From NCBI GenBank assembly GCA_036339975.1, contig JAYYZV010000162.1, positions 1 to 28,123 on the forward strand: a stretch of 28,123 nucleotides of DNA, written 5' to 3'. The stretch comes from UBA830 sp036339975. GTDB taxonomy: Bacteria; Pseudomonadota; Alphaproteobacteria; MPNO01; UBA830. Within the stretch, counting starts at the first letter, position 1. The number at the start of each line of letters is the position of its first letter. The notes beneath the pieces are model-generated. The model searched no databases and was not told the DNA's origin. It worked only from the letters and a program-made list of their open reading frames with translations. The translations under genes and the position numbers were made by a program. Of the stretch, positions 16,177-24,838 are shown in pieces.

Positions 16177-17381
16177 TGGTAAAGGCATCAAAAACGAAAA
16201 AAGCTAATAAAAAGGTGCCGCAAAGGTCGAAGACGCCAAAAAATAAAAAAATATCGGAGCCGACGATCTACAAGGGGCTGGCCGGTGTCACCGTCGATAC
16301 GACATCGGTGTCCAAGGTGATGCCGGAAACTAACTCTCTGACCTACCGGGGCTATGCCGTTCAAGAACTTGCTGCGGGGTGCAAGTTTGAAGAGGTAGCC
16401 TATCTGATGTGGCATGGCGAGCTCCCGACCCGATCACAACTGCGGAAGTTCGAGAAGGATGAACGGAGCCGCCGTAATATTTCCCGCGCTCATGTAGATG
16501 TCATTCGCCATTACCCGAAGCGGGCGCATCCTATGGACACGCTAAGAACTTCGGTGAGCTATCTCGGTACGACGGAAACCGCCTGGGGCGGGGAACCCGC
16601 AGCAAAAGATCTGGACCGGGCAATGAATTTGCTGGCGAAAATTCCAACCATGATCGCTACTGATTATCGATTCCGTATGGGGCTGGCGCGAAAGGCACCA
16701 CGCAATGACCTGTCGATGTCGGAGAACTTCTTCTACATGTGTTTTGGTGCCGTACCGTCAAAGGAGGTTATCCGAGCTTTTGATATTTCATTGATCCTAT
16801 ACGCCGAACATAGCTTCAATGCATCGACGTTTACGGCGAGAGTGATCACATCGTCGCGATCAGACATTTATAGCGCCGTCACCGGCGGGATCGGCTCTCT
16901 CAAAGGTCCGCTGCATGGGGGTGCGAATGAAGCCGTTATGCAAAATCTTCTTGAAATCAAAACACCTGAACGTGCAGAAAAATGGTTGCGCGATAAACAG
17001 GCCAATAAAGAACTAGTCATGGGCTTTGGGCACCGGGTTTACAAGCAGGGCGATTCTCGGGTTCCCACAATGAGGGCAGCGCTAGAGGACCTCGCCAAAT
17101 GGAAGGGTGATAACAAGTGGTTGGAGATTTCTGATGTTCTTCAGAATATCATGATCAACGAGAAAGGAATTCACCCCAATCTCGATTTCCCCGCCGGGCC
17201 TGCCTATTACTTGATGGGCTTTGACATCAATATGTATACGCCGATCTTCGTGATGAGCCGCATTACGGGCTGGGCGGCCCACGTTCTGGAACAGAATGGT
17301 AGCAATAGCCTTATCCGGCCGCTCAGCGCTTACGGTGGGGTGAAGCAACGCAAAGTGAAACCGATCTCGAAGCGAAAATAG
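16173..17381 (+). CDS. prpC: 2-methylcitrate synthase PrpC (citrate synthase family)
   Basis: This 402-residue enzyme condenses propionyl-CoA with oxaloacetate. Catalytic residues H248 (GPLHGGANEA), H287 (GFGHRVYK) and D338 (NLDFPAG) are all present, and the bacterial type II methylcitrate synthase opening TIYKGLAGV is at 31-39. That opening is normally at the very N-terminus. Here about 30 residues precede it, 11 of the first 30 being Lys or Arg. The start at ATG 16173 overlaps the prpB stop, and no better internal start with a ribosome-binding site is visible. A citrate synthase role is less likely given the operon. Confidence 0.92.
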   Translation: MMVKASKTKKANKKVPQRSKTPKNKKISEPTIYKGLAGVTVDTTSVSKVMPETNSLTYRGYAVQELAAGCKFEEVAYLMWHGELPTRSQLRKFEKDERSRRNISRAHVDVIRHYPKRAHPMDTLRTSVSYLGTTETAWGGEPAAKDLDRAMNLLAKIPTMIATDYRFRMGLARKAPRNDLSMSENFFYMCFGAVPSKEVIRAFDISLILYAEHSFNASTFTARVITSSRSDIYSAVTGGIGSLKGPLHGGANEAVMQNLLEIKTPERAEKWLRDKQANKELVMGFGHRVYKQGDSRVPTMRAALEDLAKWKGDNKWLEISDVLQNIMINEKGIHPNLDFPAGPAYYLMGFDINMYTPIFVMSRITGWAAHVLEQNGSNSLIRPLSAYGGVKQRKVKPISKRK

Positions 17382-17382
17382 T

Positions 17383-18285
17383 TCAAGGGTTTTTCGGTTC
17401 TTGGCGTTCCCGCTGTTCGATACGTCCCCGGCGCATCAGGTAGATCGCAGAGGCGATAATCACGATAGTGCCTGCAATGGACCAGGGGTCAGGCAATTCG
17501 TTAAAGATCAAGTATCCCAATAGCGCAGCAACGGGCAGGCGCATAAAATCGAACGGCGCGACGATGCCGACTTCGCCGGCGTCGTATGCGCGGGCTAGAA
17601 AATCCTGACCGACGGCGCCTAAAACACCTGCCAGCACTAGCCATCCTGTTTGGGTTAGCGTCGGCGTTTCCCAGGTCAAGACGGCCCCGGGTAGCATGAT
17701 CAGCGTCCCAAAAAACATGAAGTAGAATACGATACGGGTCGGCGGTTCGGTTGACGATAAGTTTTTCATGGAGATCATGGCACAGGAAGTTAGGACAGCG
17801 CTGAGAAGTGCAAGGAGCATAGCCACTTCGATACCACCCTGGGGTTTGACGATCATTAAAACGCCAGAGAAACCGACCAAGGTTGCCGCGACCCTGCGGC
17901 CCCGTATTACCTCATTCAAGACGATCGCGCCGATCAGGATTGACCAGAACGGCGATGTAAACGCCAAAACCATGACATCTGCTAGGATTAGATGCTCTAA
18001 AGCAAAAATAACGCAGACGAATGCTGTAATGCCAAAAAATGCGCGAATAAAATGTAGGCCGTGACGCTGGGTGCGGAGGCCGGCGCTTCCGTTCCTGACC
18101 AGCCAGGGGGTTAACATGCACAACGCGAAAAAGGTTCGTGCCAGCGCGACCACAAAAATGGGGACCTCTGTCGACATTTGCTTCACGATGGCAAACATTA
18201 CGGTCAGCGTTGTCACAGCTGCTAACATCCAAAGTATACCTCGGACATTGTCCAACTTAGGCTTGTACGCGCCGGGGGCGTTCAA
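17383..18285 (-). CDS. EamA/DMT-family transporter
   Basis: This 300-residue inner-membrane protein has about ten hydrophobic segments in two EamA repeats, the layout of drug/metabolite exporters. The C-terminal tail is short, charged and cytoplasmic (RRGRIEQRERQEPKNP). The start codon is TTG at 18283-18285 with GGAAAG eight bases upstream. The first alternative ATG would remove 19 residues up to the first membrane segment. It is convergent with prpC, with one base between the stops, and I see no hairpin terminator there. The exported compound is unknown. Confidence 0.88.
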   Translation of the reverse strand: MNAPGAYKPKLDNVRGILWMLAAVTTLTVMFAIVKQMSTEVPIFVVALARTFFALCMLTPWLVRNGSAGLRTQRHGLHFIRAFFGITAFVCVIFALEHLILADVMVLAFTSPFWSILIGAIVLNEVIRGRRVAATLVGFSGVLMIVKPQGGIEVAMLLALLSAVLTSCAMISMKNLSSTEPPTRIVFYFMFFGTLIMLPGAVLTWETPTLTQTGWLVLAGVLGAVGQDFLARAYDAGEVGIVAPFDFMRLPVAALLGYLIFNELPDPWSIAGTIVIIASAIYLMRRGRIEQRERQEPKNP

Positions 18286-18445
18286 ATGCTGTTCTTTCCA
18301 AGTATGCTTTGTCAGAGATTAGGTCTCTTGTGCGTAACAGACCGTCGCAATGCATTCAATCAGATCAGTGCATGGCCCTGTTGCGGAATCGGTCGAGCTG
18401 TTAAATCCTAATCAGTGTTGGCGACAACCGCAGGGTGTTTTTTCG

Positions 18446-19414
18446 TTGAATATTCTTTTCATCACAGCGACACGAATTGGAGATGCGGTTCTGTCCACCG
18501 GCGTTATCTCGGATTTGGCCAGCCATTTTCCCGATGCACGGCTCACAATTGCCTGCGGGGTACCGGCGGCACCGTTATTTGAAACGGTGCCGAACCTCGA
18601 CCGGTTAATCGTTACCGAGAAGATGCCACTTCACGGCCATTGGCTGAGGCTCTGGCTTGCAGCCGCGGCAACCCGCTGGGATGTTGTATGTGACCTGCGG
18701 GGTTCGGCTCTCTCTAGGTTTATCTTCGCGCGACGCCGCATCGTTGGGACCTATCGCGACGAGAGCATCCATAGGGTGGAGGAACTGGGCCAGCTAATGG
18801 GAATATCGCCGCCTCCAACTCCTAGGCTCTGGCTTTCTGATGCGGATCGCGCGGCCGCCCAATCCTTGATGCCGGATACCGAGCACGTGTTAGCGATCGG
18901 GCCGACCGCGAATTGGGGTGGCAAGCAGTGGTCGCCCAAGCGCTTTGCGGCGCTTGCGGAGCGAGCTACTGCGCCGGGCGGTATTTTGCCGGGAGCACAC
19001 GTCGCCGTTCTTGGTAGTCTGTCTGAACGCGACATGGCCCAGACAATGCTGGACGCTCTACCGGAGGAACGGTTGCTCGATCTTATGGGTCAGCCACTTA
19101 GAATCTCGGCTGCCTGCATTGAACGTTCGGCCCTTTACGGCGGTAATGATTCAGGCCTTATGCACATAGCGGCAGCGGTCGGGACACCCACCCTAGGATT
19201 ATTCGGACCGTCTTCCGAAATCCGATATGGGCCCTGGGGAAATCATTGTGCTGCGGTTCGGACGCCTGAGGCTTTCAAGGACATTGTCATGGCCCACGGT
19301 TTCGACCATACCAGTCAACGGTCGTTGATGGAAAGTTTGACAGTGGAAGCTGTATATATGGCACTTGAAAAACTTTACATAAGCGTAAAATCTGAACCCG
19401 AGAGGGAAGCCTAG
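18446..19414 (+). CDS. Family 9 glycosyltransferase (heptosyltransferase-like)
   Basis: This 322-residue cytoplasmic enzyme is of the ADP-heptose:LPS heptosyltransferase type. The N-terminus NILFITATRIGDAVLSTGV and the C-terminal donor-binding block GGNDSGLMHIAAAVGTPTLGLFGPS (about 263-287) are diagnostic of GT9. I chose TTG 18446 because it places that opening motif at residue 2 and has AGGG ten bases upstream; a longer frame from ATG 18350 adds 32 unconserved residues. Its stop overlaps the TetR start by one base, and its last codons contain an operator-like repeat (19373-19390). Other LPS genes are not nearby, so the acceptor is unclear. Confidence 0.88.
   Translation: MNILFITATRIGDAVLSTGVISDLASHFPDARLTIACGVPAAPLFETVPNLDRLIVTEKMPLHGHWLRLWLAAAATRWDVVCDLRGSALSRFIFARRRIVGTYRDESIHRVEELGQLMGISPPPTPRLWLSDADRAAAQSLMPDTEHVLAIGPTANWGGKQWSPKRFAALAERATAPGGILPGAHVAVLGSLSERDMAQTMLDALPEERLLDLMGQPLRISAACIERSALYGGNDSGLMHIAAAVGTPTLGLFGPSSEIRYGPWGNHCAAVRTPEAFKDIVMAHGFDHTSQRSLMESLTVEAVYMALEKLYISVKSEPEREA
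19373..19390. promoter_or_regulatory. Operator-like inverted repeat, copy 1 (before the TetR gene)
   Basis: CTTTACATAAGCGTAAAA has TTTAC and GTAAA arms around six bases and matches copy 2 at 15 of 18 positions. It ends 23 bases before the TetR start, within the glycosyltransferase 3' end, which is where an autoregulatory site is expected. Confidence 0.65.
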
Positions 19415-20022
19415 TGCCCCCCCAGCCTACCGCCGTGGAGCAACGACGGGAAAACCGTCGCGAAGAAATCGTTAAGGCTGCCCAGGAACTTTTCTTGAGG
19501 TTAGGCTACTCGAATACTTCGCTAGACGACATAGCCCGTGCCGTCGGGATCAAACGAGAGGGGCTGTATTATTATTTTCCCAACCGAACTCAGATCCTGA
19601 TTGAGATCATTAAGCCGCTCGGCCTTCAGCTTCGCGATCGGGTAAAGGAAATTCAGGAAAGCGATTTGCCGCCGAATGAAAAAATGCGGCTGACGGTCGA
19701 AAATCATCTTATGAGATTTGAAAACCGATTTGCAGAGTCTCAGATAACACTGCGTGACGACTACTTTTCCGAAAACGAAGATGTACTCTCGGAGATGCGG
19801 CCGATTTGGGATGATTACGAACGTCTTTGGGTCAAAATCATTGAAGAAGGTCAGGAAAAGGGCGTGTTTGATGAAGCCCTTGATCCGCGTATCGCCCATC
19901 TCGGCATACTTGGGCTCTGCAATTGGGCGGCCCGCTGGTATAAACCCGGCAAATCTATGCCGGTGCCTAAGCTTATAGAGATGTATAATAGAATGGTTCT
20001 ACGCAGTCTCGGGGCGGGGTAG
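19414..20022 (+). CDS. TetR/AcrR-family transcriptional regulator
   Basis: This 202-residue DNA-binding regulator has an N-terminal TetR helix-turn-helix spanning about residues 14-58 (REEIVKAAQELFLRLGY, then TSLDDIARAVGIKREGLYYYFPNR). A helical ligand-binding and dimerisation domain follows. The start is GTG 19414, overlapping the upstream TAG, with GAGGGA a few bases earlier. TetR proteins usually repress near genes and release DNA on binding a small ligand, often an acyl-CoA in catabolic clusters. The repeat just upstream recurs at 21271 and 24747, so the likely targets are itself, ald, the quinone oxidoreductase, the CoA ligase/nitroreductase pair and hyuBA. The ligand is unknown. Confidence 0.92.
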   Translation: MPPQPTAVEQRRENRREEIVKAAQELFLRLGYSNTSLDDIARAVGIKREGLYYYFPNRTQILIEIIKPLGLQLRDRVKEIQESDLPPNEKMRLTVENHLMRFENRFAESQITLRDDYFSENEDVLSEMRPIWDDYERLWVKIIEEGQEKGVFDEALDPRIAHLGILGLCNWAARWYKPGKSMPVPKLIEMYNRMVLRSLGAG

Positions 20023-20080
20023 GGCATTTCCTAGGCCTTGCCTTTATTGACCCCAAATTGATGTTGAACCCGCTGTCGGT

Positions 20081-21199
20081 CTATGCGGCAAGGGCTTCCT
20101 GTGGCGGCGTGAAATTCTGGTTTTGCGCTGTCGCGACAGCTTCATATGTCAGCTTACCGGCATGAATATTCATACCTTCCATGAGGTGGGGATCCGCTGA
20201 AAGAGCCTCCTTCACACCCTTTCTCGCTATCCTCAGGGCGAAAGGAAGGGTGGCGTTGTTTAGTGCGAAGGTTGATGTACGGGCAACGGCTCCTGGCATG
20301 TTGGCGACGCAATAGTGCACTACATCGTCTATTACGTAGGTAGGGTCGTCATGGGTTGTTGGACGGCTGGTTTCAAAGCAACCACCCTGATCAATGGCAA
20401 CGTCAACAATGACCGCGCCGCGTTTCATTTTTTGAACCATGTCTGCGGTCACTAGTTTCGGCGCTTCGGCGCCAGGGACAAGGACCGCTCCGATAACCAA
20501 GTCAGCGCTCAAAACTTCTTCCTCAATGTTCGTTTGATTAGAGAACCGGGTCGTGATCAAACTTTTGTAGTGTGCATCGACCTCTGCGAGACGCCGGAGG
20601 TCGCGGTCAATGAGTGTCACTTGACCTCCCATACCTGTCGCAACAAGTATTGCATTTCCACCGACGACGCCGCCGCCTATCACCACAACTTTTCCCGGCG
20701 TCACCCCTGGAACGCCGCCCAACAAGACGCCGCGGCCACCGTGCGAGATCTCGAGACACGTTGCTCCCGCCTGGACCGCCATGCGGCCAGCAACTTCGCT
20801 CATTGGTGCGAGCAGCGGAAGACCACCGCGGCTATCGGTAACCGTTTCATATGCGATCGCGGTGCAACCGCTATCGAGCAAGCCTTGTGTCAGGGATATG
20901 TTGGGGGCGAGGTGCAGATATGTGAACAGGATCTGCCCATCACGAAGCATACCAACTTCTATGGGTAGAGGTTCCTTTACCTTTACTATCATGTCTGAGG
21001 AAGAAAAAACGTCGGAGGCACTGTCGACGATTTTTGCTCCTACGGCCTCATAATCCGTATTATCGAAGCCAATGGCGTGACCGGCATTTTTCTCTACGAT
21101 TACGTCGTTGCCGTCCATAATCGCCTCACGCGCGCTCGCGGGCGTCATACCAACGCGGTTTTCATATGATTTGATTTCCTTAGGGATCCCTATCAGCAT
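20081..21199 (-). CDS. ald: Alanine dehydrogenase
   Basis: This 372-residue NAD-dependent enzyme interconverts L-alanine with pyruvate and ammonia. The N-terminus MLIGIPKEIKSYENRVGMTP is diagnostic. R15, K75, H96 and D270 all occupy the positions known as substrate-binding and catalytic residues in characterised alanine dehydrogenases. The Rossmann glycine motif VVVIGGGVVGGNA is at 171-183. Length matches the family. ATG 21199 has GGGA seven bases upstream. It is divergent from the quinone oxidoreductase, with the shared operator (copy 2) and a second repeat at 21233-21247 between them. Confidence 0.96.
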   Translation of the reverse strand: MLIGIPKEIKSYENRVGMTPASAREAIMDGNDVIVEKNAGHAIGFDNTDYEAVGAKIVDSASDVFSSSDMIVKVKEPLPIEVGMLRDGQILFTYLHLAPNISLTQGLLDSGCTAIAYETVTDSRGGLPLLAPMSEVAGRMAVQAGATCLEISHGGRGVLLGGVPGVTPGKVVVIGGGVVGGNAILVATGMGGQVTLIDRDLRRLAEVDAHYKSLITTRFSNQTNIEEEVLSADLVIGAVLVPGAEAPKLVTADMVQKMKRGAVIVDVAIDQGGCFETSRPTTHDDPTYVIDDVVHYCVANMPGAVARTSTFALNNATLPFALRIARKGVKEALSADPHLMEGMNIHAGKLTYEAVATAQNQNFTPPQEALAA

Positions 21200-21232
21200 T
21201 TCCTATTCCCTTGAGCCTCACAGGTGTTTCAA

Positions 21233-21247
21233 AAGGTTTGTAACCTT
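21233..21247. repeat. Short inverted repeat in the ald leader
   Basis: AAGGTT-TGT-AACCTT is a perfect 6-base inverted repeat with a three-base spacer, 34 bases upstream of the ald start. It could be a binding site for an Lrp-type regulator, since ald genes are often Lrp/AldR controlled, but this single occurrence gives only weak support. Confidence 0.3.
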
Positions 21248-21270
21248 CTTTTTCGCATATCTAAACGATA

Positions 21271-21288
21271 TTTTACATCAGTGTAAAA
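21271..21288. promoter_or_regulatory. Operator-like inverted repeat, copy 2 (ald / quinone oxidoreductase)
   Basis: TTTTACATCAGTGTAAAA has 7-base perfect arms around TCAG, extendable to 9-base arms at 21269-21290. It lies almost midway between the two divergent starts, about 70 bases from each, so a repressor here could act on both promoters. It is shared with 19373 and 24747. Confidence 0.7.
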
Positions 21289-21357
21289 TAAGTTGTGAAA
21301 TATCGGTTCTACGATAGAGTGCCGAGCAACGTCTTTAACAGTAAAGGGGATAACCGC

Positions 21358-22347
21358 ATGCGGGCAATCGTCGCCAAACAGCTTGGACCGCCTGAGGAGC
21401 TCGTCATCGAAGAGCTGGAATCTTTGAGCCCGGGACCCGGTCAGGTTGTCGTTGATAATAAAGCCGCCGCGATAAATTTTCCCGATCTTCTAGTGATGGA
21501 GGGGAAGTATCAGTTCAGGCCGCCATTGCCATTTTCACCGGGCAAGGAAGGCGCGGGTTTAATCAAGGCTGTGGGTGAAGGGGTTACGCACCTGAAACAA
21601 GGTGACCGAGTAATGGTGCAGGTTGAATATGGTACATATGCGCAGGAAGTACTCGCTGATGAATCGCAGTGCTATCCGGTGCCGGATGATGTCTCATTCG
21701 AAGAGGCGGCAGCGATCGGTATTGCTTATCAGACAGCGCATTTTGCGCTTGCGGCTCGTGCAAATGTGAAGGAGGGCGACAAAGTGCTCGTTACGGGCGC
21801 ATCCGGCAGCGTCGGTCTCGCGGCGATGCAACTGGCAAAAGCGTGGGACTGCGAAGTTATAGCCGGATTGACGACAATGTCGAAAGCCGATCTTGTCCGC
21901 GAAAATGGTGCCGATCACGTCATCGATGTTTCAGCGTCAGATGTGCGGGACACTATTCGCGACGACGTGAAAAACATTACTGGTGGTGGTGTTGATATCG
22001 TGATCGAGATCGTCGGGGGCGATGTTTTCGATGGTTCTGTCCGTGCACTGAATTTTGCCGGTAGCCTTGTGGTAGTTGGTTTTACCGGAGGGAAAATTCC
22101 GAACTTTAAGGTAAATTACGCGCTGTTGAAAAATATCTCTGTGAGCGGTGTGAATTGGGCCGAGTATCGCGACCGTGACCCTGATTGGGTGCAGCGTGTG
22201 CAGGCCGAACTATTCGACATGATCGCCGGGGGCCAAATCAAAGTGCCTGTTCAGGCAGTGTTTCCTATGGATGACTTTGTCGAGGCGTGCCGGATTATTA
22301 CCGACCGTAAGGTGAAGGGGAAAGTCGTGATCAGGATGGATAACTAA
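21358..22347 (+). CDS. NADPH:quinone oxidoreductase-like zinc-free MDR enzyme
   Basis: This 329-residue medium-chain dehydrogenase/reductase is of the quinone oxidoreductase group. GKEGAGLIKAVGEGV (about 62-76) and the nucleotide-binding VTGASGSVGLAAMQLAKA block are typical, and the cysteine-rich structural zinc loop of alcohol dehydrogenases is absent. ATG 21358 follows AAAGGGG at 21343-21349; an upstream in-frame start at 21295 is disfavoured because it lies beside the operator and adds unconserved residues. It ends convergently, ten bases from the nitroreductase stop. The likely role is reduction of a quinone or enoyl compound with NADPH; relatives also act on acryloyl-CoA or crotonyl-CoA, which would fit an acyl-CoA pathway. 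Confidence 0.9.
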   Translation: MRAIVAKQLGPPEELVIEELESLSPGPGQVVVDNKAAAINFPDLLVMEGKYQFRPPLPFSPGKEGAGLIKAVGEGVTHLKQGDRVMVQVEYGTYAQEVLADESQCYPVPDDVSFEEAAAIGIAYQTAHFALAARANVKEGDKVLVTGASGSVGLAAMQLAKAWDCEVIAGLTTMSKADLVRENGADHVIDVSASDVRDTIRDDVKNITGGGVDIVIEIVGGDVFDGSVRALNFAGSLVVVGFTGGKIPNFKVNYALLKNISVSGVNWAEYRDRDPDWVQRVQAELFDMIAGGQIKVPVQAVFPMDDFVEACRIITDRKVKGKVVIRMDN

Positions 22348-22357
22348 GAGTTTTAGG

Positions 22358-22951
22358 CTAACTCGACGACCATTCTGAGACGATATCGTCGTATTCTGGG
22401 CGTCCGCGGTCCTTCAGTTCGGACGTCCCACTGCCCAGATAAAGAAAACCCGCAATTTCGTCATCGGTTCCGGCACCGATTGCCTGCTTGACGTCGGCGT
22501 CGTAGGCGTACCACTCGGTCAGCCATTGTGCCGCATATCCCATGGATTGGGCCGCGATCAGCATCGTCTGGCAGGCGGCGCCCGATGATAATACCTGTTC
22601 CCACTCCGGGATCTTATGTTGTCTCTGTATTTTTGAGACCACAGCAATGACCACAGGCGAACGTGACAGGCGTTCCTGCTCTATTTCCACTTCTTCCTCG
22701 ATGGCGTCGGGCTTTTTTTTCTTAAACGCTGTTGCGATTACGTCACCCAGTTTTGCGCGCGCGTCGCCGCGTATAACGATGAAGCGCCAAGGGGTCAGCC
22801 GACCATGATCTGGAACACGCATGCCTGCTTCCATTATTTTTCGAAGATCTTCATCGCCGGGACCCGGACCGTCCATCATCCGCGCCACGGTGGACCGACG
22901 CGTTATAAGGAAATCGATAGTTGCGCTGTCGAGGTTGTTCAGGTCGGACAT
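22358..22951 (-). CDS. Nitroreductase-family flavoprotein (YdjA-like)
   Basis: This is a 197-residue FMN-dependent oxidoreductase. The opening FLITRRSTVARM and the block AGMRVPDHGRLTPWRFIVI match the small YdjA-type nitroreductases. The phosphate-contacting RRS (about 16-18) and the R of PWRF are visible. I chose ATG 22951 because an earlier in-frame ATG at 23032 would overlap the ligase gene by about 55 bases and add an arginine-rich tail foreign to the family. It follows the CoA ligase by 25 bases on the same strand, so the two are probably co-transcribed. The natural substrate is unknown. Confidence 0.9.
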   Translation of the reverse strand: MSDLNNLDSATIDFLITRRSTVARMMDGPGPGDEDLRKIMEAGMRVPDHGRLTPWRFIVIRGDARAKLGDVIATAFKKKKPDAIEEEVEIEQERLSRSPVVIAVVSKIQRQHKIPEWEQVLSSGAACQTMLIAAQSMGYAAQWLTEWYAYDADVKQAIGAGTDDEIAGFLYLGSGTSELKDRGRPEYDDIVSEWSSS

Positions 22952-22976
22952 GATCGATCTTTCATCTCTGGTTGCG

Positions 22977-24632
22977 TCAATTGATACCATCCTTTTCCGC
23001 GCGTTCACGTTCCATCTGCCGGAGCGCCCCACGCTGAATTTTACCAGTCGCGGTCAGTGGTAAGTCTTTAACGAACTCCACAGACCGAGGGTATTTGAAC
23101 GCAGATATCTGCGATTTTACGAAATCCTGCAACTCCACGATGGTTTCGTCATCCATCCTGACGTCTTCCTTGGGGATTATGAAGGCTTTGACGATCTGAC
23201 CTCGGTCCTTGTCAGGTGCGCCGACGACCGCCGCTTCATGAACTTTGGGGTGCTCCAAGAGAACCGCTTCGACCTCTAAACCTGAGACGTTGTAACCGCC
23301 GGTGAGGATCATGTCGTCGGTTCGGGCCTCATAATAGAAGTAGCCGTCTTCGTCGACACGGCAGAGATCGCCGGATTTATTCCATCCGTCCTCGATGTAG
23401 GCCTTTTGTTTTTCGATATCGTCTAGGTACCGACAACCGTTGGGCCCCTTGACAATCATCAGGCCAGTTTCACCCGGTGCAACATCTTGGAAGTTCTCGT
23501 CTACCACCCGAACCTGGAAACCCGGGACGGCCTTGCCGATAGCCCCCGGTTTTATCTCGTCGCCACTAGCGGAGATGAAGATGTGTAGCAATTCGGAGAT
23601 ACCGAGACCATTGATCATCTCGACGCCAGTTATTTCTTTCCACTCATTGAAAATCGCGGGCAGCAGCGGCTCACCGCCGCCAACGCATTCGCGTAAGCTC
23701 GACAGGTCATAGTCGCGCGCCTTATCAAGCATCAGCTTGTAGCCCGATGGTGTGGAAAAACAGATTGTCGCCTTATACTTTTCGATTGTCTGTAAGACGG
23801 CCTCCGGCGTACCGCGTTCGAGGAGGACCGCCGTTGCACCGAAACGAAAGGTATCAGCAATAAAAGCGCAGAGGCCGTATAGAAATGCAATCTGGGGGCT
23901 GCCGCAGACAATATCACCGGGCCGGATCCTCACGACATGACCAATAAAACAATCTGCCGCAGCGAGAATATCTCGGTGAAAATGTAATGTTCCCTTGGGG
24001 GTTCCGGTCGATCCTGACGTAAATCCGATGATGGCGGGGTCGTCGGCAGCGGTATCGACATTTTCGAACTTGTCCGACTTCTCCTCCATTGCCCTTTCGA
24101 GCGCATCTTTCTCTTCGGCACCGAAGTACAGGATATGTTCTAAATTGGAGGCTTCTTCCTTAGCCTTGTCGATATCCTCCGCTAGATTGTCGTGGGAAAT
24201 TGCTAAACGTACTTTGGCTTTGCCAATCATATAGACCAGTTCGCGTTCGCGCAGAACGGGCATGGTGGTGATCGCGATACCGCCAGCCTTCAGGACGGCA
24301 AGCCAAGACGCGATGAGCATCGGATGGTTGCCGCTCCGGATGAGCACTCTTTCTCCCGGCACAAAGCCGTAATCTTCAACCAGCACATTTGCAATGCGGT
24401 TTGCGCGGTGCATTAGATCTCTATAGGTCCAAGTGTCGTCAGCGAAAATAAGCGCCGGAGTATCCGCGTAGCCGGCTGCTACCTGCTGGTCGATCAGAAC
24501 ATCTGCAACGTTGAACCGAGATGGATAATCAGACAGTTCCGGCAAAACTGAATAATCCATCTCCGGCCAGAGGTCTGAGCTTGGCATATTGTCGCGGATA
24601 AATGTGTCGAGATGGGAAGTAGGTTCTGTCAT
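22977..24632 (-). CDS. Acyl-CoA ligase, 2-aminobenzoate-CoA ligase-like
   Basis: This 551-residue adenylate-forming enzyme activates a carboxylic acid with ATP and coenzyme A. The phosphate-binding motif GFTSGSTGTPKG lies at about 203-214. The catalytic lysine of the C-terminal lid is K531 (LTATGKIQRG). The N-terminal pattern (HLDTFIRDNMP, then TWTYRDLMHRANRIANVLVEDYG) and VLKAGGIAITTMP are those of the 2-aminobenzoate/benzoate-CoA ligase group, so an aromatic acid is the likely substrate. GAGG precedes ATG 24632. It is divergent from hyuB across the region holding operator copy 3. Substrate assignment by resemblance is moderate; family assignment is firm. Confidence 0.92.
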   Translation of the reverse strand: MTEPTSHLDTFIRDNMPSSDLWPEMDYSVLPELSDYPSRFNVADVLIDQQVAAGYADTPALIFADDTWTYRDLMHRANRIANVLVEDYGFVPGERVLIRSGNHPMLIASWLAVLKAGGIAITTMPVLRERELVYMIGKAKVRLAISHDNLAEDIDKAKEEASNLEHILYFGAEEKDALERAMEEKSDKFENVDTAADDPAIIGFTSGSTGTPKGTLHFHRDILAAADCFIGHVVRIRPGDIVCGSPQIAFLYGLCAFIADTFRFGATAVLLERGTPEAVLQTIEKYKATICFSTPSGYKLMLDKARDYDLSSLRECVGGGEPLLPAIFNEWKEITGVEMINGLGISELLHIFISASGDEIKPGAIGKAVPGFQVRVVDENFQDVAPGETGLMIVKGPNGCRYLDDIEKQKAYIEDGWNKSGDLCRVDEDGYFYYEARTDDMILTGGYNVSGLEVEAVLLEHPKVHEAAVVGAPDKDRGQIVKAFIIPKEDVRMDDETIVELQDFVKSQISAFKYPRSVEFVKDLPLTATGKIQRGALRQMERERAEKDGIN

Positions 24633-24746
24633 TCGGCCTCAGCTTTATTGTCTCGAATTTATAATGTGAAACGACACCGGGCTAGTGGTTTTCATCTATG
24701 TATACCAGACAAAACCCAGTAGTTTTCTGGCGGCCCAAAATCCGGA

Positions 24747-24764
24747 TTTTACGCTAGTGTAAAA
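24747..24764. promoter_or_regulatory. Operator-like inverted repeat, copy 3 (CoA ligase / hyuB)
   Basis: TTTTACGCTAGTGTAAAA shares 14 of 18 positions with copy 2, including both TTTTAC and GTAAAA arms. It sits 115 bases upstream of the ligase start and 75 bases upstream of the chosen hyuB start, in the 137-206-base divergent gap. Confidence 0.7.
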
Positions 24765-24838
24765 TTTCCTTGGAATCAAGCGGTACGACTGCTACATCGG
24801 ACACTCCGCTCCGCCCGCCAAATCTGTTGGAGGCCGTT

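Noticed and set aside
17376..17390. Possible terminator between convergent prpC and the DMT transporter
   Set aside because: Only one base separates the stops, and no GC-rich hairpin with a T-run is visible.
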